Assembly: GCF_030581005.1 (NCBI RefSeq)
Contig: NZ_JAUQSX010000001.1
Coordinates: forward strand, 620,001-684,000
Direction of reading: 5' to 3'
Origin: Hymenobacter mellowenesis
Lineage (GTDB): Bacteria > Bacteroidota > Bacteroidia > Cytophagales > Hymenobacteraceae
Length of the DNA: 64,000 nt
The notes under the pieces are model-generated. The model was given only the letters and a program-made list of their open reading frames with translations, was not told where the DNA came from and did no database searches. Shown piece by piece: positions 10,201 to 19,587 of the stretch; position 1 is the stretch's first letter, and each line of letters opens with the position of its first letter. The position numbers were made by a program, and so were the translations under genes.

Positions 10201-10785
10201 ACGCTAGGCAGCTCAACCGCCCCGCTGCCCGTCGAGCTGGCCGAATTCACGGCCGAGCGGCAGGAAGCCGACGGCCTCCTGCGCTGGGCCACGGCCTCGG
10301 AGAAAAACAACGCCTACTTCACTGTGGAAAGCAGCCTCGATGGCCAGGCTTTCCAGCAGCTGGGCCGGGTGGCCGGCCACGGCACCAGCAGCCAGCGCCA
10401 GACCTACAGCTTCGTGGATAAAAATCTGGCCCGCTACGCGGCCGAACAAGTGTACTACCGCCTGCGGCAGGTAGACCAGGACGGCACCGAAAGCTTCTCG
10501 CCGGTGCGCACGCTGCAGGTGCCGCTGCTGGCCGGTTTCGCGGTGCAGGCGGCTCCCAACCCCTCGAAGGGCGCTGTCAGGCTAACCATCCGAACCGGCG
10601 AGTCCGGCCCGGCCACGCTGCTACTCACCGATGCGTTGGGCCGGCAGCTGCGCCAGCAGCAGGTAGCCCTGCCCATCGGCACTACCACTCTGCCACTGGA
10701 CGGCCCCGACTTGGCCACCGGCGTGTACGTGCTGCGCGTGCAGCAAGGCAATCACCAGCAAACCCTGAAGCTGGTGCGCGAATAA
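4243..10785 (+). CDS. Secreted M36 (fungalysin) metalloprotease, multidomain, T9SS-sorted
   Basis: A 2180-residue exported protease. In order: signal peptide (1-26, ending PARAQ); FTP-like propeptide (about 60-210); M36 catalytic domain with the zinc motif H593-E594-F-G-H597 and the downstream EEAGEGWSDY segment (617-626) carrying the third ligand; a PA (protease-associated) insert before the zinc motif (about 430-570); a beta-sandwich (about 890-1090); an IPT/TIG domain (about 1105-1190); a LamG/concanavalin domain (about 1195-1380); fibronectin type III (about 1420-1520); further beta-rich modules; and a type IX secretion C-terminal domain (last 80 residues, PNPSKGAVRLTI ... VYVLRVQQGN). 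It is probably moved by SecYEG and then T9SS, and either released or anchored at the cell surface. A terminator follows immediately. The large adhesive region suggests attachment to polymers or protein-carbohydrate matrices. Confidence 0.9.
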   Translation: MIKNYCFLLLLLALLLPAAWQPARAQTETAQQATELALRTQAQWAGTTVAPAELRITKAYVEPSGLLYAYAQQLRAGIPVYNQVVTLVFKDGKLRHHAGRFLPAVVFDKLSATPKVTAAAAVAAAVATLPDASGERPTPQGSPSGPDQQQSFASGGVARRPLVVRLVWAMSQGQPHLAWNVNVDVRASADWFNIRVDALTGQVLEKDNWTVHEAAARPAARTGAAVQPQRLVQPMARQRPAGPQRTQAVTPARYNVVPYPRENPTVGTLRMESNPWQKAGIGNAATTHGWHFDGTTNYTDTRGNNVWAYDDSLNQDKPGRFAPGTSAGGNLTFGLAPDFTKVPTTSQNRIAGTVNLFYWNNILHDVLYQYGLTEATGNFQTDNLGRGGVGSDYVLAEAQDGSGTDNANFSTPPDGINGHMQMYLWAAPPPPLTIKVDAPASVAGSYNAVEAAVSANNSLATLGPISGSVAFYPGATSLATSLACAAATGTPLAGKIAFIQLGSCGSVTSVAKIKNAQTAGAIAVIMVSSSSYVPYQLTGSDNTITIPAVMVSRADGALLAGQVANDLRVTLPKATGTQGPKIDCAYDNGIVAHEFGHGVSNRLTGGGTNTSCLYNAEEAGEGWSDYIALMMTTDWTSVQITDGPLRRGEGGYVAGLGANGGTIRRYPYSTDMSVNPLTYANMATSPEVHDIGEIWAVTLWDMTWNIIQQQNRIEPNLYNGTSTGGNAVALQLVMQGLKLQPCQPGFLDSRDAILAADSLLYNGRYHCAIWGAFARRGMGYSAREGSSNSATDQTPAYDLPAVTLRRNTTPVVGSQFDITLAATCECPTSQSTYTISNQLPADLQYLGSSGGTLGANNTVSFANQTFTAGQQRIYRIQAQTATGKGCAVALPVNDDRDANQTGLTAAVVSGSGGWTTSTAAEAHAGAAAWKAPGLTLNQNYTLTSAAFTPGPETILSFYHYDHLLYYDTNRALDGGLVGISTDNGATWQDAGAYFVQGGYNMVFMNSNANVPRPNVACFGGADAGPSAELYRPSVIDLSSFSGRSILIRFQLLTGKRYRGVDYGYTGWYLDDIKVMSGCGGPQQVKLLDASNAVADSYNQPTFLLAPAPPSIASFSPNPGTAGQAVTVTGTNLFNISGLTVNGVAVPAAAILNNTSTSATFRVPLTAASSGTTTLITPLGTANSTALAVVAATPPGNALAFDGTDDYVSLPLLVSNDFTIETWVNTTQTGGTGTSWWQGVGLVDGEVGGATNDLGLTLLGSKAAFGLGNAGSADYTIISSTNINDGRWHHLAATRQGATLQLYVDGVLDASGTGAGTGARNSPTLRLGAIQSGAGGYFSGRLDELRFYSTVLTAANIRADMQSTASAAPASLTAYFNFDQGTPGGTNTGQNILFDQTASAYAGTVTNADLTGTASNWVESYALVMPTATAATGLGSTGFTANWTAPAVGSAGSYLLDVATNSAFTAMVSGSPFAVAGGTLSKALTGLSPNTAYYYRLRAEKTSLVPQGQGTPSNAITVTTRCAVTAVAQNVSATLGAAGTATVTAAQLNNGSSSSCTSLTVGVQRIMTAVVTEGGTLTLTAPTGQVFTAVTFASYGTPTRNANGTYTASSCHAPVSQSVMESILLNKNSGSIVANNFNFSPDPCGGVPKRLVVQAVYGAPQSQLSYTCTDTGDNLVLFTATAGTGVGTAVATVTVSPPAQANTTWNGSAGTDWADCRNWDYGLAPSATVGAVLPAGKNNYPSLPNGTTTTVASLTIDNGATLTLSHLATLQVNGNFANNSGTTTLNGTLVLSGTAAQTLGSSTSIAQLQVNKASGSVTLTRDLPIGTTLTLTSGTLLTTTTYKVVLGSAATLAETDASYVTGTVSATRPLAAGTAEDFGGLGLTLLPATGSVAPGSTLVVRTTGAVLTGAGTSKSILRSFDIRPTTNSGLNVALSFSYFAHELNGIPVANLALFKSASGTTPWILQRGTTASGSTVSKTGIADFSVWTLGSSTAPLPVELAEFTAERQEADGLLRWATASEKNNAYFTVESSLDGQAFQQLGRVAGHGTSSQRQTYSFVDKNLARYAAEQVYYRLRQVDQDGTESFSPVRTLQVPLLAGFAVQAAPNPSKGAVRLTIRTGESGPATLLLTDALGRQLRQQQVALPIGTTTLPLDGPDLATGVYVLRVQQGNHQQTLKLVRE

Positions 10786-10801
10786 GCGACATTCATCACG
10801 C

Positions 10802-10840
10802 AAAAAGCCTCGGCACTGCACAGTGCCGGGGCTTTTTATT
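10802..10840 (+). terminator. Rho-independent terminator after the M36 protease
   Basis: A long stem (AAAAAGCC..CGGCACTG / CAGTGCCG.GGCTTTTT) has a very tight loop and a T-run on its 3' side. The symmetrical A- and T-runs let it work in both directions. Confidence 0.88.
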
Positions 10841-10939
10841 GACTTTATATTAGAAAGCTAGTCGATGAGAACAGGACGTATTAGCTACGCCGTCCTCCGG
10901 TTGCCACGGGCTGCGTCCTCGCAATAACAGACGGCGCAC

Positions 10940-13504
<2,565 letters not shown>

Positions 13505-13552
13505 CGGAACAGAAAGGTGGGATTTTTATAGATTTGACGGGTGCCGAATGCG

Positions 13553-13900
13553 CTAGTGGCGGCAGTCCAGGTCTTTCTCAACCAGAATGCGCAGGTGCTG
13601 GTTTTCAGCCAGCGGCAGGCTGTGCGAAAAGCCGGTCTGGTCGGTTTCTACCCACTCCTTGGCTAAGGTGAAGGGCACCAGCACAGTGAGGGCGCCGGGC
13701 TCGTAGTGAACTTGCACGGGCTCGTCGTTGGGCATGGTTTGGGGGCGCTCGGAGCCGCGCTCCAGGGCGTAGGTCAGGCGCTGGTCGGGGCCTAAGCCGA
13801 AATGCACGGCCCCTTCCACGCGGCCGGTTGAGGCAAATTCGTCCAGCTCACTTTGGGCCAGGCGCAGGCGCAGGGTGTCGTCTTCGATGCGGAGTTTCAT
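13553..13900 (-). CDS. Small uncharacterised partner protein of the FdhD/FdhF cluster
   Basis: A 115-residue soluble acidic protein with no signal peptide. I chose the ATG at 13900 (MKLRIEDDTLRLRLAQSELD) over an in-frame start 14 codons upstream because the protein reads as a compact domain from here. The sequence alternates beta-like segments (LRIEDDTLRLRL, VHYEPGALTVLVPF) and ends with DLDCRH, a possible metal-binding tail. I believe similar short proteins sit beside fdhD in other Bacteroidota, but I cannot name the family with certainty. It lies 48 nt upstream of the oxidoreductase and about 100 nt downstream of fdhD, so it is probably co-transcribed. A role in maturation or cofactor handling is inference from position. 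Confidence 0.65.
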   Translation of the reverse strand: MKLRIEDDTLRLRLAQSELDEFASTGRVEGAVHFGLGPDQRLTYALERGSERPQTMPNDEPVQVHYEPGALTVLVPFTLAKEWVETDQTGFSHSLPLAENQHLRILVEKDLDCRH

Positions 13901-14001
13901 GAGGCGGGTGGGAATGGGAGAGAGTAGTTTAACGTAAGGCACAGGAGGCCGTTGTACTTAATTATCATCGCAACGCCGGAGCCCGCAGCGGGCTCCATGC
14001 A

Positions 14002-14871
14002 TCAGGCCAGCACCCGCCAGCCGTGGCTATAGATGTTGAACCGCTCCTGGCGCACGAAGCCCAGCACCGTCATGCCGAAGCTTTCGGCGGCCTGAATGGC
14101 CAGGCTGCTGGGGGCGCCCACGGCTGCCAGAATCCCGATACCGGCTGCCGCCGCTTTCTGCACCAGCTCGAAGCTGACACGGCCGCTCACCAGCAGCACG
14201 TGCTGGTGCAGGGGCAGCCAGCCTGCCAGTAGCGCGGCCCCAATCACCTTGTCGAGGGCGTTGTGGCGGCCCACGTCTTCGCGCAGCAGCAGCAGTTCGC
14301 CTTCGGGCGAAAACAGGGCCGAGGCGTGCTGCCCGCCGGTTTGCTCGAAGCCGGCTTGGGCGGCGCGCAGTTTCTGGGGCAACTGGTGCACCACGGCGGC
14401 GCTGAGGTGCGGGCCGGCGGCGGGCAGCACCGGGCAGGAGGCCGTGCGCACGGCATCGATGCTGGTTTTGCCGCACACCCCGCAGCTGGAGCTGGTGTAG
14501 AAATGCCGTTCCATGGCCGCAAAATCGACTTTTACATGCGCCGCCAGCTCGGCCCGAACGACGTTCCCGGCTTCTTCGACTTTCTTGACATCGGGGCAGG
14601 GAATGATACCGAGCAGGTCAGCTTTATCGTGGATGAGGCCTTCGGTGAGCAGGAAGCCGGCGGCTAGCTCCTCGTCGTGGCCGGGTGTGCGCATGGTCAC
14701 GGAGAGGGTGCGGTGCTGGTGCTGGCCGTCGGTTTCGTAGCCCACGCGGATTTCCAGTGGCTCTTCAGCGGCAAGCTGGTCGGAGGCCGACACGGGCGGG
14801 CCGGCGCCACTCACCTTTTGGATGGTGACGAATTCGTAGCTGGCGGCGGGGAGCAGGATGGCAGGGTCCAT
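14002..14871 (-). CDS. fdhD: Formate dehydrogenase accessory sulfurtransferase FdhD
   Basis: FdhD passes sulfur from the cysteine desulfurase IscS to bis-MGD, a sulfuration needed for FdhF-type enzymes. The 289-residue protein has the catalytic SSSCGVCGK loop (C130 and C133), the DEELAAGFLLTEGLI segment near 67-80, and the C-terminal EDVGRHNALDKVIG and VSGRVSFELVQKA motifs, all hallmarks of the family. It heads a minus-strand cluster with a small protein and the FdhF/YdeP-like enzyme, which is most likely its client. A short GC hairpin (13978-13996) follows the stop codon. Confidence 0.95.
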   Translation of the reverse strand: MDPAILLPAASYEFVTIQKVSGAGPPVSASDQLAAEEPLEIRVGYETDGQHQHRTLSVTMRTPGHDEELAAGFLLTEGLIHDKADLLGIIPCPDVKKVEEAGNVVRAELAAHVKVDFAAMERHFYTSSSCGVCGKTSIDAVRTASCPVLPAAGPHLSAAVVHQLPQKLRAAQAGFEQTGGQHASALFSPEGELLLLREDVGRHNALDKVIGAALLAGWLPLHQHVLLVSGRVSFELVQKAAAAGIGILAAVGAPSSLAIQAAESFGMTVLGFVRQERFNIYSHGWRVLA

Positions 14872-14889
14872 TGTGGGGTTATTGGAACG

Positions 14890-14997
14890 GTCATGTCGAG
14901 CGCAGCCGAGACATCTCGCGTGCTTTCAGTAAACCAATCGGCAAACAAAAAGGATTAGTGGCGGCACGCGAGATGTCTCGGCAAGCTCGACATGACG
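14890..14997. repeat. Family A inverted repeat, copy 2 (variant plus extra half-arm)
   Basis: Arms 14890-14922 and about 14965-14997 carry a variant core (GTCATGTCGAGC ... GAGACATCTCGCGTG). A further fragment of the standard arm (GCGCTCTGCATGACGTTCTT, 15006-15025) follows, and CATGACGTTCTTGTG is duplicated, as if two copies had recombined. It lies between the divergent fdhD and dctA genes. Confidence 0.82.
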
Positions 14998-15054
14998 TTC
15001 TTGTGGCGCTCTGCATGACGTTCTTGTGATTCAATTCTACCCCACCCGCTGCCC

Positions 15055-16368
15055 ATGAAACTGAAGAAAATCACCCGCAACCTCACTTTCTGGGTGCTGC
15101 TGGCCATTGTGGCCGGGGCGCTGCTGGGCCACTTCGCACCCGCCACGGCCGTGCAAATGGAGCCGCTGGGCAAGTACTTCATCAACGTGGTGAAGCTGTT
15201 TATCAACCCGATTATTTTCCTCACCATCACACTCGGTATCAGCACGATGGGCGACTTGAAAAAGGTGGGGCGCATTGGGGGTAAGGCGCTGCTGTACTTC
15301 GAGATTGTGACCACGCTGGCGCTACTCATTGGCGTGGGGGTGGCGGCGCTGGTGCGGCCGGGCGCGGGCGTGAGCACCGGCAAGCTCGATACGGGCAAGG
15401 TGGGCGAGTTCACGAAACGCGCCACGGAGTTCTCCTGGGGCCACTTTCTGGCCGATAACCTGACGCTGCAGGTGCTCATCGTGGCCATCATTCTGGGCAT
15501 CATTCTCAGCAAATACGCCGGCCGCAAGCCCATTATTCACTTCCTGAAGGAATGCTCGAAATACGTATTCCGCGGCCTGCACCTGGTGATGTTGCTGGCA
15601 CCCATCGGGGCGTTTGGCGGCATGGCTTTCACCATTGGTAAGTACGGCATTGCTACTTTGCTGCCGCTGGGCAAGCTGATGGTGACGGTGTATATCACCA
15701 TGGGTTTGTTTGTTTTTCTGGTGCTGGGGGCCATTTTGCGCTATTGCAACATCGGCATGTGGTCGTTTTTGAAATACATCAAGGCCGAGTTGCTGATTGT
15801 GCTGGGCACGTCCTCGTCCGAAGCTGGCCTGCCGGGCCTCATGGAGAAGCTGGAGGGCATGGGCTGCGCGCAGCCGGTGGTGGGGCTAGTGGTGCCCACG
15901 GGCTATTCCTTCAACCTGGATGGCACCACCATCTACCTCTCGCTCTCGACCCTGTTTCTGGCCCAGGTGTTCCACATTGAGCTTTCCGGGGCCCAGATTC
16001 TGACCATGATGGGGATTCTGATGGTGACCAGCAAGGGCGCGGCAGGCGTGGCGGGCAGCGGCTTCGTGGTGCTGGCCAGCACGCTCACGGCCATGAAAGT
16101 GATTCCGGTGGAGGGCCTGGCCCTTCTGCTGGGCGTGGACCGGTTTATGTCGGAGGCGCGTAGCATCACCAACTTCATTGGCAACGGCGTGGCCACCATT
16201 TTCCTGGCCCACACCGAGGACGCCCTCGACCACGAGCGGGCCGTGGAAGTGCTGGGCCGGCGGCTGAAACCGCTGCGCTTCCGCAAAGGCTATACCAGTG
16301 GCGAATACCTGGGCGAGGCGGCCGAACAGGCCAGCGAAGTGGCCCGTTTGCTGAAGAATAAGAAATAG
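15055..16368 (+). CDS. dctA: Dicarboxylate/amino acid:cation symporter (DctA/GltP family)
   Basis: A 437-residue inner-membrane symporter of the DAACS family. The diagnostic re-entrant loop motifs are present: the serine-rich GTSSSEAGLP segment near 245-255, the GYSFNLDGT motif near 280, and GVDRFMSEARSITNFIGN near 360-378, which binds substrate and cation. Family members import C4-dicarboxylates such as succinate, fumarate and malate, or glutamate/aspartate, with H+ or Na+. The SSSE and R-S-I-T-N-xx-GN combination fits the DctA side better than the glutamate side, but substrate choice is inferred. The TAG stop codon lies inside the left arm of an inverted repeat. Confidence 0.88.
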   Translation: MKLKKITRNLTFWVLLAIVAGALLGHFAPATAVQMEPLGKYFINVVKLFINPIIFLTITLGISTMGDLKKVGRIGGKALLYFEIVTTLALLIGVGVAALVRPGAGVSTGKLDTGKVGEFTKRATEFSWGHFLADNLTLQVLIVAIILGIILSKYAGRKPIIHFLKECSKYVFRGLHLVMLLAPIGAFGGMAFTIGKYGIATLLPLGKLMVTVYITMGLFVFLVLGAILRYCNIGMWSFLKYIKAELLIVLGTSSSEAGLPGLMEKLEGMGCAQPVVGLVVPTGYSFNLDGTTIYLSLSTLFLAQVFHIELSGAQILTMMGILMVTSKGAAGVAGSGFVVLASTLTAMKVIPVEGLALLLGVDRFMSEARSITNFIGNGVATIFLAHTEDALDHERAVEVLGRRLKPLRFRKGYTSGEYLGEAAEQASEVARLLKNKK

Positions 16369-16481
16369 ACCGTCATGCAGAGCGCAGCGAAGCATCTTGC
16401 CCGCCACCGCTAATCCGTTTTCTGGCGATTGAATTACTTGCTGCGGGCAAGATGCTTCGCTGCGCTCTGCATGACGGTCTA
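16366..16481. repeat. Family A inverted repeat, copy 3, including the dctA stop codon
   Basis: Perfect 39-bp arms (16366-16404 and 16443-16481) start with the TAG of dctA. The inner part ends TTGCCCGC / GCGGGCAA. The right arm ends about 40 nt before the next ATG. Confidence 0.9.
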
Positions 16482-16520
16482 CTGCGTCCAGCCGCACCTT
16501 TGTGCCCCTAACCGCTTTTC

Positions 16521-17699
16521 ATGACACTTACCCAACCCTTACCGCCCGCCCCTACCCGCCCGCCCATTCGCTTCGACCGCAACGAGGTGGCCGGGGCGTT
16601 TGGCGACCTCGGCACTGACCTGCCGCTGCTCATTGGCGTCATTGCCGCCTCGGGCATCGACAGCGCGAGCGTGCTCATTCTGTTCGGGCTGATGCAGGTG
16701 TTCACCGGGCTGTGGTACCGCATGCCCATGCCGGTGCAGCCGCTCAAAGCTTTCGCGGCGCTGGTCATTGCCCAGAAAATCCCCGGGCGCGTCATTTTCG
16801 GTGGGGGGCTGGCCATTGGCATCAGCATGTTTTTTCTGTCCATCACCGGGCTCATTGATGGGCTGGCGCGGCTGGTGCCCAAGGCCGTGGTGCGCGGCAT
16901 TCAGTTTGGGCTGGCCTTGCAGTTGGCCACGCTGGCGCTCACCAAGTATGTGGGCTCGGATGGCGCGGCGGGCTACGCGCTGGCGGCAGTGGCGTTTGCG
17001 GTCACGGTAGTGCTGTTTGGCAACCGGCGCTGGCCGGCGGCGCTGGTCGTCATTGCGCTGGGCGTGGCGTACGCGCTGGTGTTCAAGCTCGATTTTGCCA
17101 CGGCGCAGAAGGCCGTGGGCCTGCACCTACCGACTTGGCACCTGCCCGAAACGGCCGACATCCTCACCGGCGCCGTGCTGCTGGCACTGCCCCAGATTCC
17201 ACTGTCGCTCGGCAACTCCATTCTGGCCACCAAGCAGGTGGCCCAGGACTTATTCCCTGAGCGGGCGCCGCTTACGATTAAGAAAATCAGCTTTACCTAC
17301 GCGCTGATGAACCTGGTGAACCCGTTTTTCGGGGGCTTTCCGGTGTGCCACGGCTCGGGCGGCATGGTGGGGCACTACGCGTTTGGGGCGCGCACGGGTG
17401 GTTCGGTGGTTATTTATGGCAGCATTTTCCTGGTGATGGGGCTGTTTTTCAGCCAAGGCTTCGCCGACGTGGTCCAGATTTTCCCGTTGCCGGTGCTGGG
17501 CGTGCTGCTGCTGTTTGAGGCCCTATCGTTGGCCACACTGCTGCGCGACGTGAGCGCCAACCGCGCCGATTTGCTGGTGGCGCTGCTGGTGGGCCTGCTC
17601 TGCGCCGGGCTGCCGTATGGCTACCTGGTGGGGCTGGTGGTGGGCACGGCCATTTACTACGCCATGCAGCGCGGCTGGGTGGGGCTGGGCAAGCACTAG
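16521..17699 (+). CDS. MOT1-type molybdate (sulfate) transporter
   Basis: A 392-residue polytopic membrane protein with about ten helices and a short soluble N terminus. The segments EVAGAFGDLGTDLPLLIG (near 25-42) and WYRMPMPVQPLKAFAA (near 68-85) are signatures of the SulP-related MOT1 high-affinity molybdate carriers. A second conserved segment, SLGNSILATKQVAQDLFP, lies near 230-248. The family is known from plants and algae and is widespread in bacteria as putative sulfate/molybdate transporters. No modABC genes are in the window, and the gene sits near fdhD and the cofactor genes, so molybdate uptake is the most plausible role; sulfate cannot be excluded. Confidence 0.85.
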   Translation: MTLTQPLPPAPTRPPIRFDRNEVAGAFGDLGTDLPLLIGVIAASGIDSASVLILFGLMQVFTGLWYRMPMPVQPLKAFAALVIAQKIPGRVIFGGGLAIGISMFFLSITGLIDGLARLVPKAVVRGIQFGLALQLATLALTKYVGSDGAAGYALAAVAFAVTVVLFGNRRWPAALVVIALGVAYALVFKLDFATAQKAVGLHLPTWHLPETADILTGAVLLALPQIPLSLGNSILATKQVAQDLFPERAPLTIKKISFTYALMNLVNPFFGGFPVCHGSGGMVGHYAFGARTGGSVVIYGSIFLVMGLFFSQGFADVVQIFPLPVLGVLLLFEALSLATLLRDVSANRADLLVALLVGLLCAGLPYGYLVGLVVGTAIYYAMQRGWVGLGKH

Positions 17700-17795
17700 C
17701 GAAGCAGCGCGAACGTTTAGTTCGCGCCCCCAAACGACTGCTGGCGGCGCGGGGACGCGAACGTAAAAGCTCATGCTACGGCTGGCGTGGCGCGC

Positions 17796-18221
17796 TCACG
17801 CCTGGGCTGCCGGGGCCGACACGGCAGCCGGTTCCTCGGCCAGAATGCGGACGGGCTGCTTGTGCTCGTCCACGGCCACGAAGGTGAACAGGCCGGTCAC
17901 CGCTTTATGGCGGTCCTCGGAATACATCTGCTCCACGAATAATTCGACGCGCACTTTGAGGCTGGTGCGGCCCACGTGCTCGATATTGGCCACCAGCTCG
18001 ACCAGGGAGCCGCCGGGAATGGGGTGGGTGAAGTCGACCCGCTCGGAGGAAACCGTCACCATTTTGAGGCGCGAGAAACGGGTGGCGGCGATGAAGGCCA
18101 CTTCGTCCATGAGCAGCAGCGTGGTGCCGCCGAAAAGCGTATCGTAGTGGTTGGTGGTGTTGGGAAATACGGCTTTGAAAATGCGCGTTTCGGCGCGGGC
18201 AATGCGGTCGGCGAGGAGCAT
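17796..18221 (-). CDS. Hotdog-fold acyl-CoA thioesterase (YciA/BFIT-like)
   Basis: A 141-residue single hotdog domain from ATG 18221 (MLLADRIARAETRIFKAVFP). NTTNHYDTLFGGTTLLLMDE (about 20-39) is the active-site helix and loop of the acyl-CoA hydrolase family, with the conserved Asp in MDE, followed by strands VDFTHPIPGGSLVELVA and GRTSLKVRVELFVE. Such enzymes hydrolyse acyl-CoA to free acid and CoA. The frame is open further upstream, but the extra residues are low in quality and run into a terminator-like hairpin. The striking feature is the cobalamin riboswitch about 165 nt upstream on the same strand; no B12-related gene lies between them. Confidence 0.85.
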   Translation of the reverse strand: MLLADRIARAETRIFKAVFPNTTNHYDTLFGGTTLLLMDEVAFIAATRFSRLKMVTVSSERVDFTHPIPGGSLVELVANIEHVGRTSLKVRVELFVEQMYSEDRHKAVTGLFTFVAVDEHKQPVRILAEEPAAVSAPAAQA

Positions 18222-18230
18222 GAGCAACAG

Positions 18231-18260
18231 AAAAAAAGGGGTGATAAACGGCCTCCGTTT
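18231..18260 (-). terminator. Possible terminator between the cobalamin riboswitch and the thioesterase
   Basis: Reading on the minus strand, a 6-bp hairpin (AAACGG / CCGTTT, 18246-18260) is followed after 8 nt by seven T (18231-18237), ending 10 nt before the thioesterase ATG. It could be the expression platform of the riboswitch. The spacing to the T-run is longer than ideal. Confidence 0.4.
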
Positions 18261-18384
18261 GCCTTCAAGCCCTTTTTTCATCAAAGCCACCACCGACGCA
18301 CGCCCTCCCGGCCGCGCCCAGGCGCGGCGGCACAGCACCGCCGATGCCAGCCCCAAAGCGCGAGGGCAGCATCACTCGGCGGCC

Positions 18385-18600
18385 GGCAGGTCTCCTGACT
18401 TATTTCGGGTGAGCCCCGCCCTTCTCGGCCTTTTCAAAGAGCCAATGGGCATATCCGGGGCCACCGGCTCCGGCCGCTTTCGGGGCCGGGAAACTCACAG
18501 TAGCGCGTCTGTTCGGGAGTTGCACCCGATTCCCTTTTCATTTTTACCCCGGCCGAAGCCCGGGTGAAAAACCGTCCGCTGATTGAAGGAAATCAAACCG
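18385..18600 (-). promoter_or_regulatory. Cobalamin (adenosylcobalamin) riboswitch
   Basis: Read on the minus strand, this stretch has the conserved elements of the B12 aptamer: GGGAATCGGGTGCAACTCCC, then GACGCGCTACTGTGA (the B12-box core, around 18496-18535), and the 3' signature AAGTCAGGAGACCTGCC (18385-18401). The spacing is normal for class I/II aptamers. Such elements normally repress B12 uptake or synthesis genes, B12-independent isozymes or TonB receptors when cobalamin is bound. Here the next gene on the strand is a thioesterase. A short leader frame (about 35 codons starting MLPSRFGAGIGG near 18372) follows the aptamer and may be a remnant of a former target gene. Confidence 0.92.
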
Positions 18601-18660
18601 AGAACCAACGCGGCGAAGGTACGGCGCGGGCGAAGGTGAATTCCTTTAGCAGCAGAAAGA

Positions 18661-18773
18661 ACGTCATGCAGAGCGTAGCGACATCTCGCGTGGGGTAGTC
18701 ACTCAATCGTGAAAACGTTAATAATTAGTGATTACGCGCAAGATGCTTCACTACGCTCTGCATAACCTTTAAC
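18661..18773. repeat. Family A inverted repeat, copy 4 (degenerate)
   Basis: Arms at 18661-18692 and about 18744-18773 match the family core but are imperfect: the left arm lacks three bases (GCGACATCT in place of GCGAAGCATCT) and the right arm has CTACGC and ATAACC changes. It looks like a decaying copy. Confidence 0.78.
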
Positions 18774-18788
18774 ATTTACAACCAGCAC

Positions 18789-19580
18789 CTAAAACAACCC
18801 CCGAATCCACCCTCCATCCACTGGCACCGACGTGCCGGTGATGTAGCTGGCCCGCTCCGAGCACAGAAACGCCGCCAGCGCGGCAAACTCGCGGGGCTCG
18901 CCCAGCCGGCGCATCGGAATCTGGCTTTCCCAGCGGGCGGTGGCGTCGGCAGCCGAAATGCCTTCTTTGGCAGCCGTGGCATCGGCCAGGCCTACTACCC
19001 GCTCGGTGCGCGTGTAGCCGGGCAAAATGTTATTCACGGTGATGCCCTGCGCCGCCACTTCCGTGGCCAGGGTGCGGGCCATGCCCGTCACGGCGGCGCG
19101 CAGGCTGTTGGAGAGCATCAGGTTTTCCACCGGCTGCTTCACCGAGATGGAGGTGATGTTGAGGATGCGGCCCCAGCCGCGCGCCTTCATGCCGGGCAGC
19201 ACGGCGCGCGTCAGCTCTACCACGCTGGTGAGGAGCAGTTGCGTGGCGGCCTGCCACTGCTCGGCGCTCAGCGTGTCGAAGGTGCCGGCGGGCGGCCCGC
19301 CGGTGTTGGTGACGAGGATGTCGATGCGGCCGAAACGCTCCTGCGCGGCCTGCACCACCCGGGCCACGTCGGCGGGGTTGGCCACGTCGGCCGCCAGGGC
19401 CAGCACGGGCACGCCGTAGGTAGTTTCAAAGGCGGCGCGGGCTTCTTGCAGGGCTTTATCGCCACGGGCGCAGATGACGAGTGACGCACCTTCGGCGGCC
19501 AGTTCTTCGGCCACGGCGCGGCCCAGGCCCTTGCTGGCGGCGGCCACCAAGGCAACTTTTCCTTTCAATCCGAGGTCCAT
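18789..19580 (-). CDS. Short-chain dehydrogenase/reductase-fold protein lacking the canonical Tyr-x3-Lys
   Basis: A 263-residue Rossmann protein from ATG 19580 (MDLGLKGKVALVAAASKGLG). The cofactor loop (AAASKGLGRAVAEEL), the NTGG motif and the PGYTRTERV segment are of the classical FabG-like type. The catalytic position is unusual: where YxxxK is expected the sequence reads VENLMLSNSLRAAVTG, so neither the Tyr nor the Lys is in place. A subgroup of SDRs shares this LSNxxR pattern, so it is probably a defined subfamily rather than a mutant. Enzymatic activity is uncertain. The gene follows the cupin gene with a 7-nt gap, so the two are almost certainly co-transcribed. Confidence 0.85.
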   Translation of the reverse strand: MDLGLKGKVALVAAASKGLGRAVAEELAAEGASLVICARGDKALQEARAAFETTYGVPVLALAADVANPADVARVVQAAQERFGRIDILVTNTGGPPAGTFDTLSAEQWQAATQLLLTSVVELTRAVLPGMKARGWGRILNITSISVKQPVENLMLSNSLRAAVTGMARTLATEVAAQGITVNNILPGYTRTERVVGLADATAAKEGISAADATARWESQIPMRRLGEPREFAALAAFLCSERASYITGTSVPVDGGWIRGLF

Positions 19581-19587
19581 AGGCGGG

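Noticed and set aside
13978..13996. GGAGCCCGCAGCGGGCTCC hairpin after fdhD as a terminator
   Set aside because: No T-run follows on the minus strand, and the genes seem to be co-transcribed.
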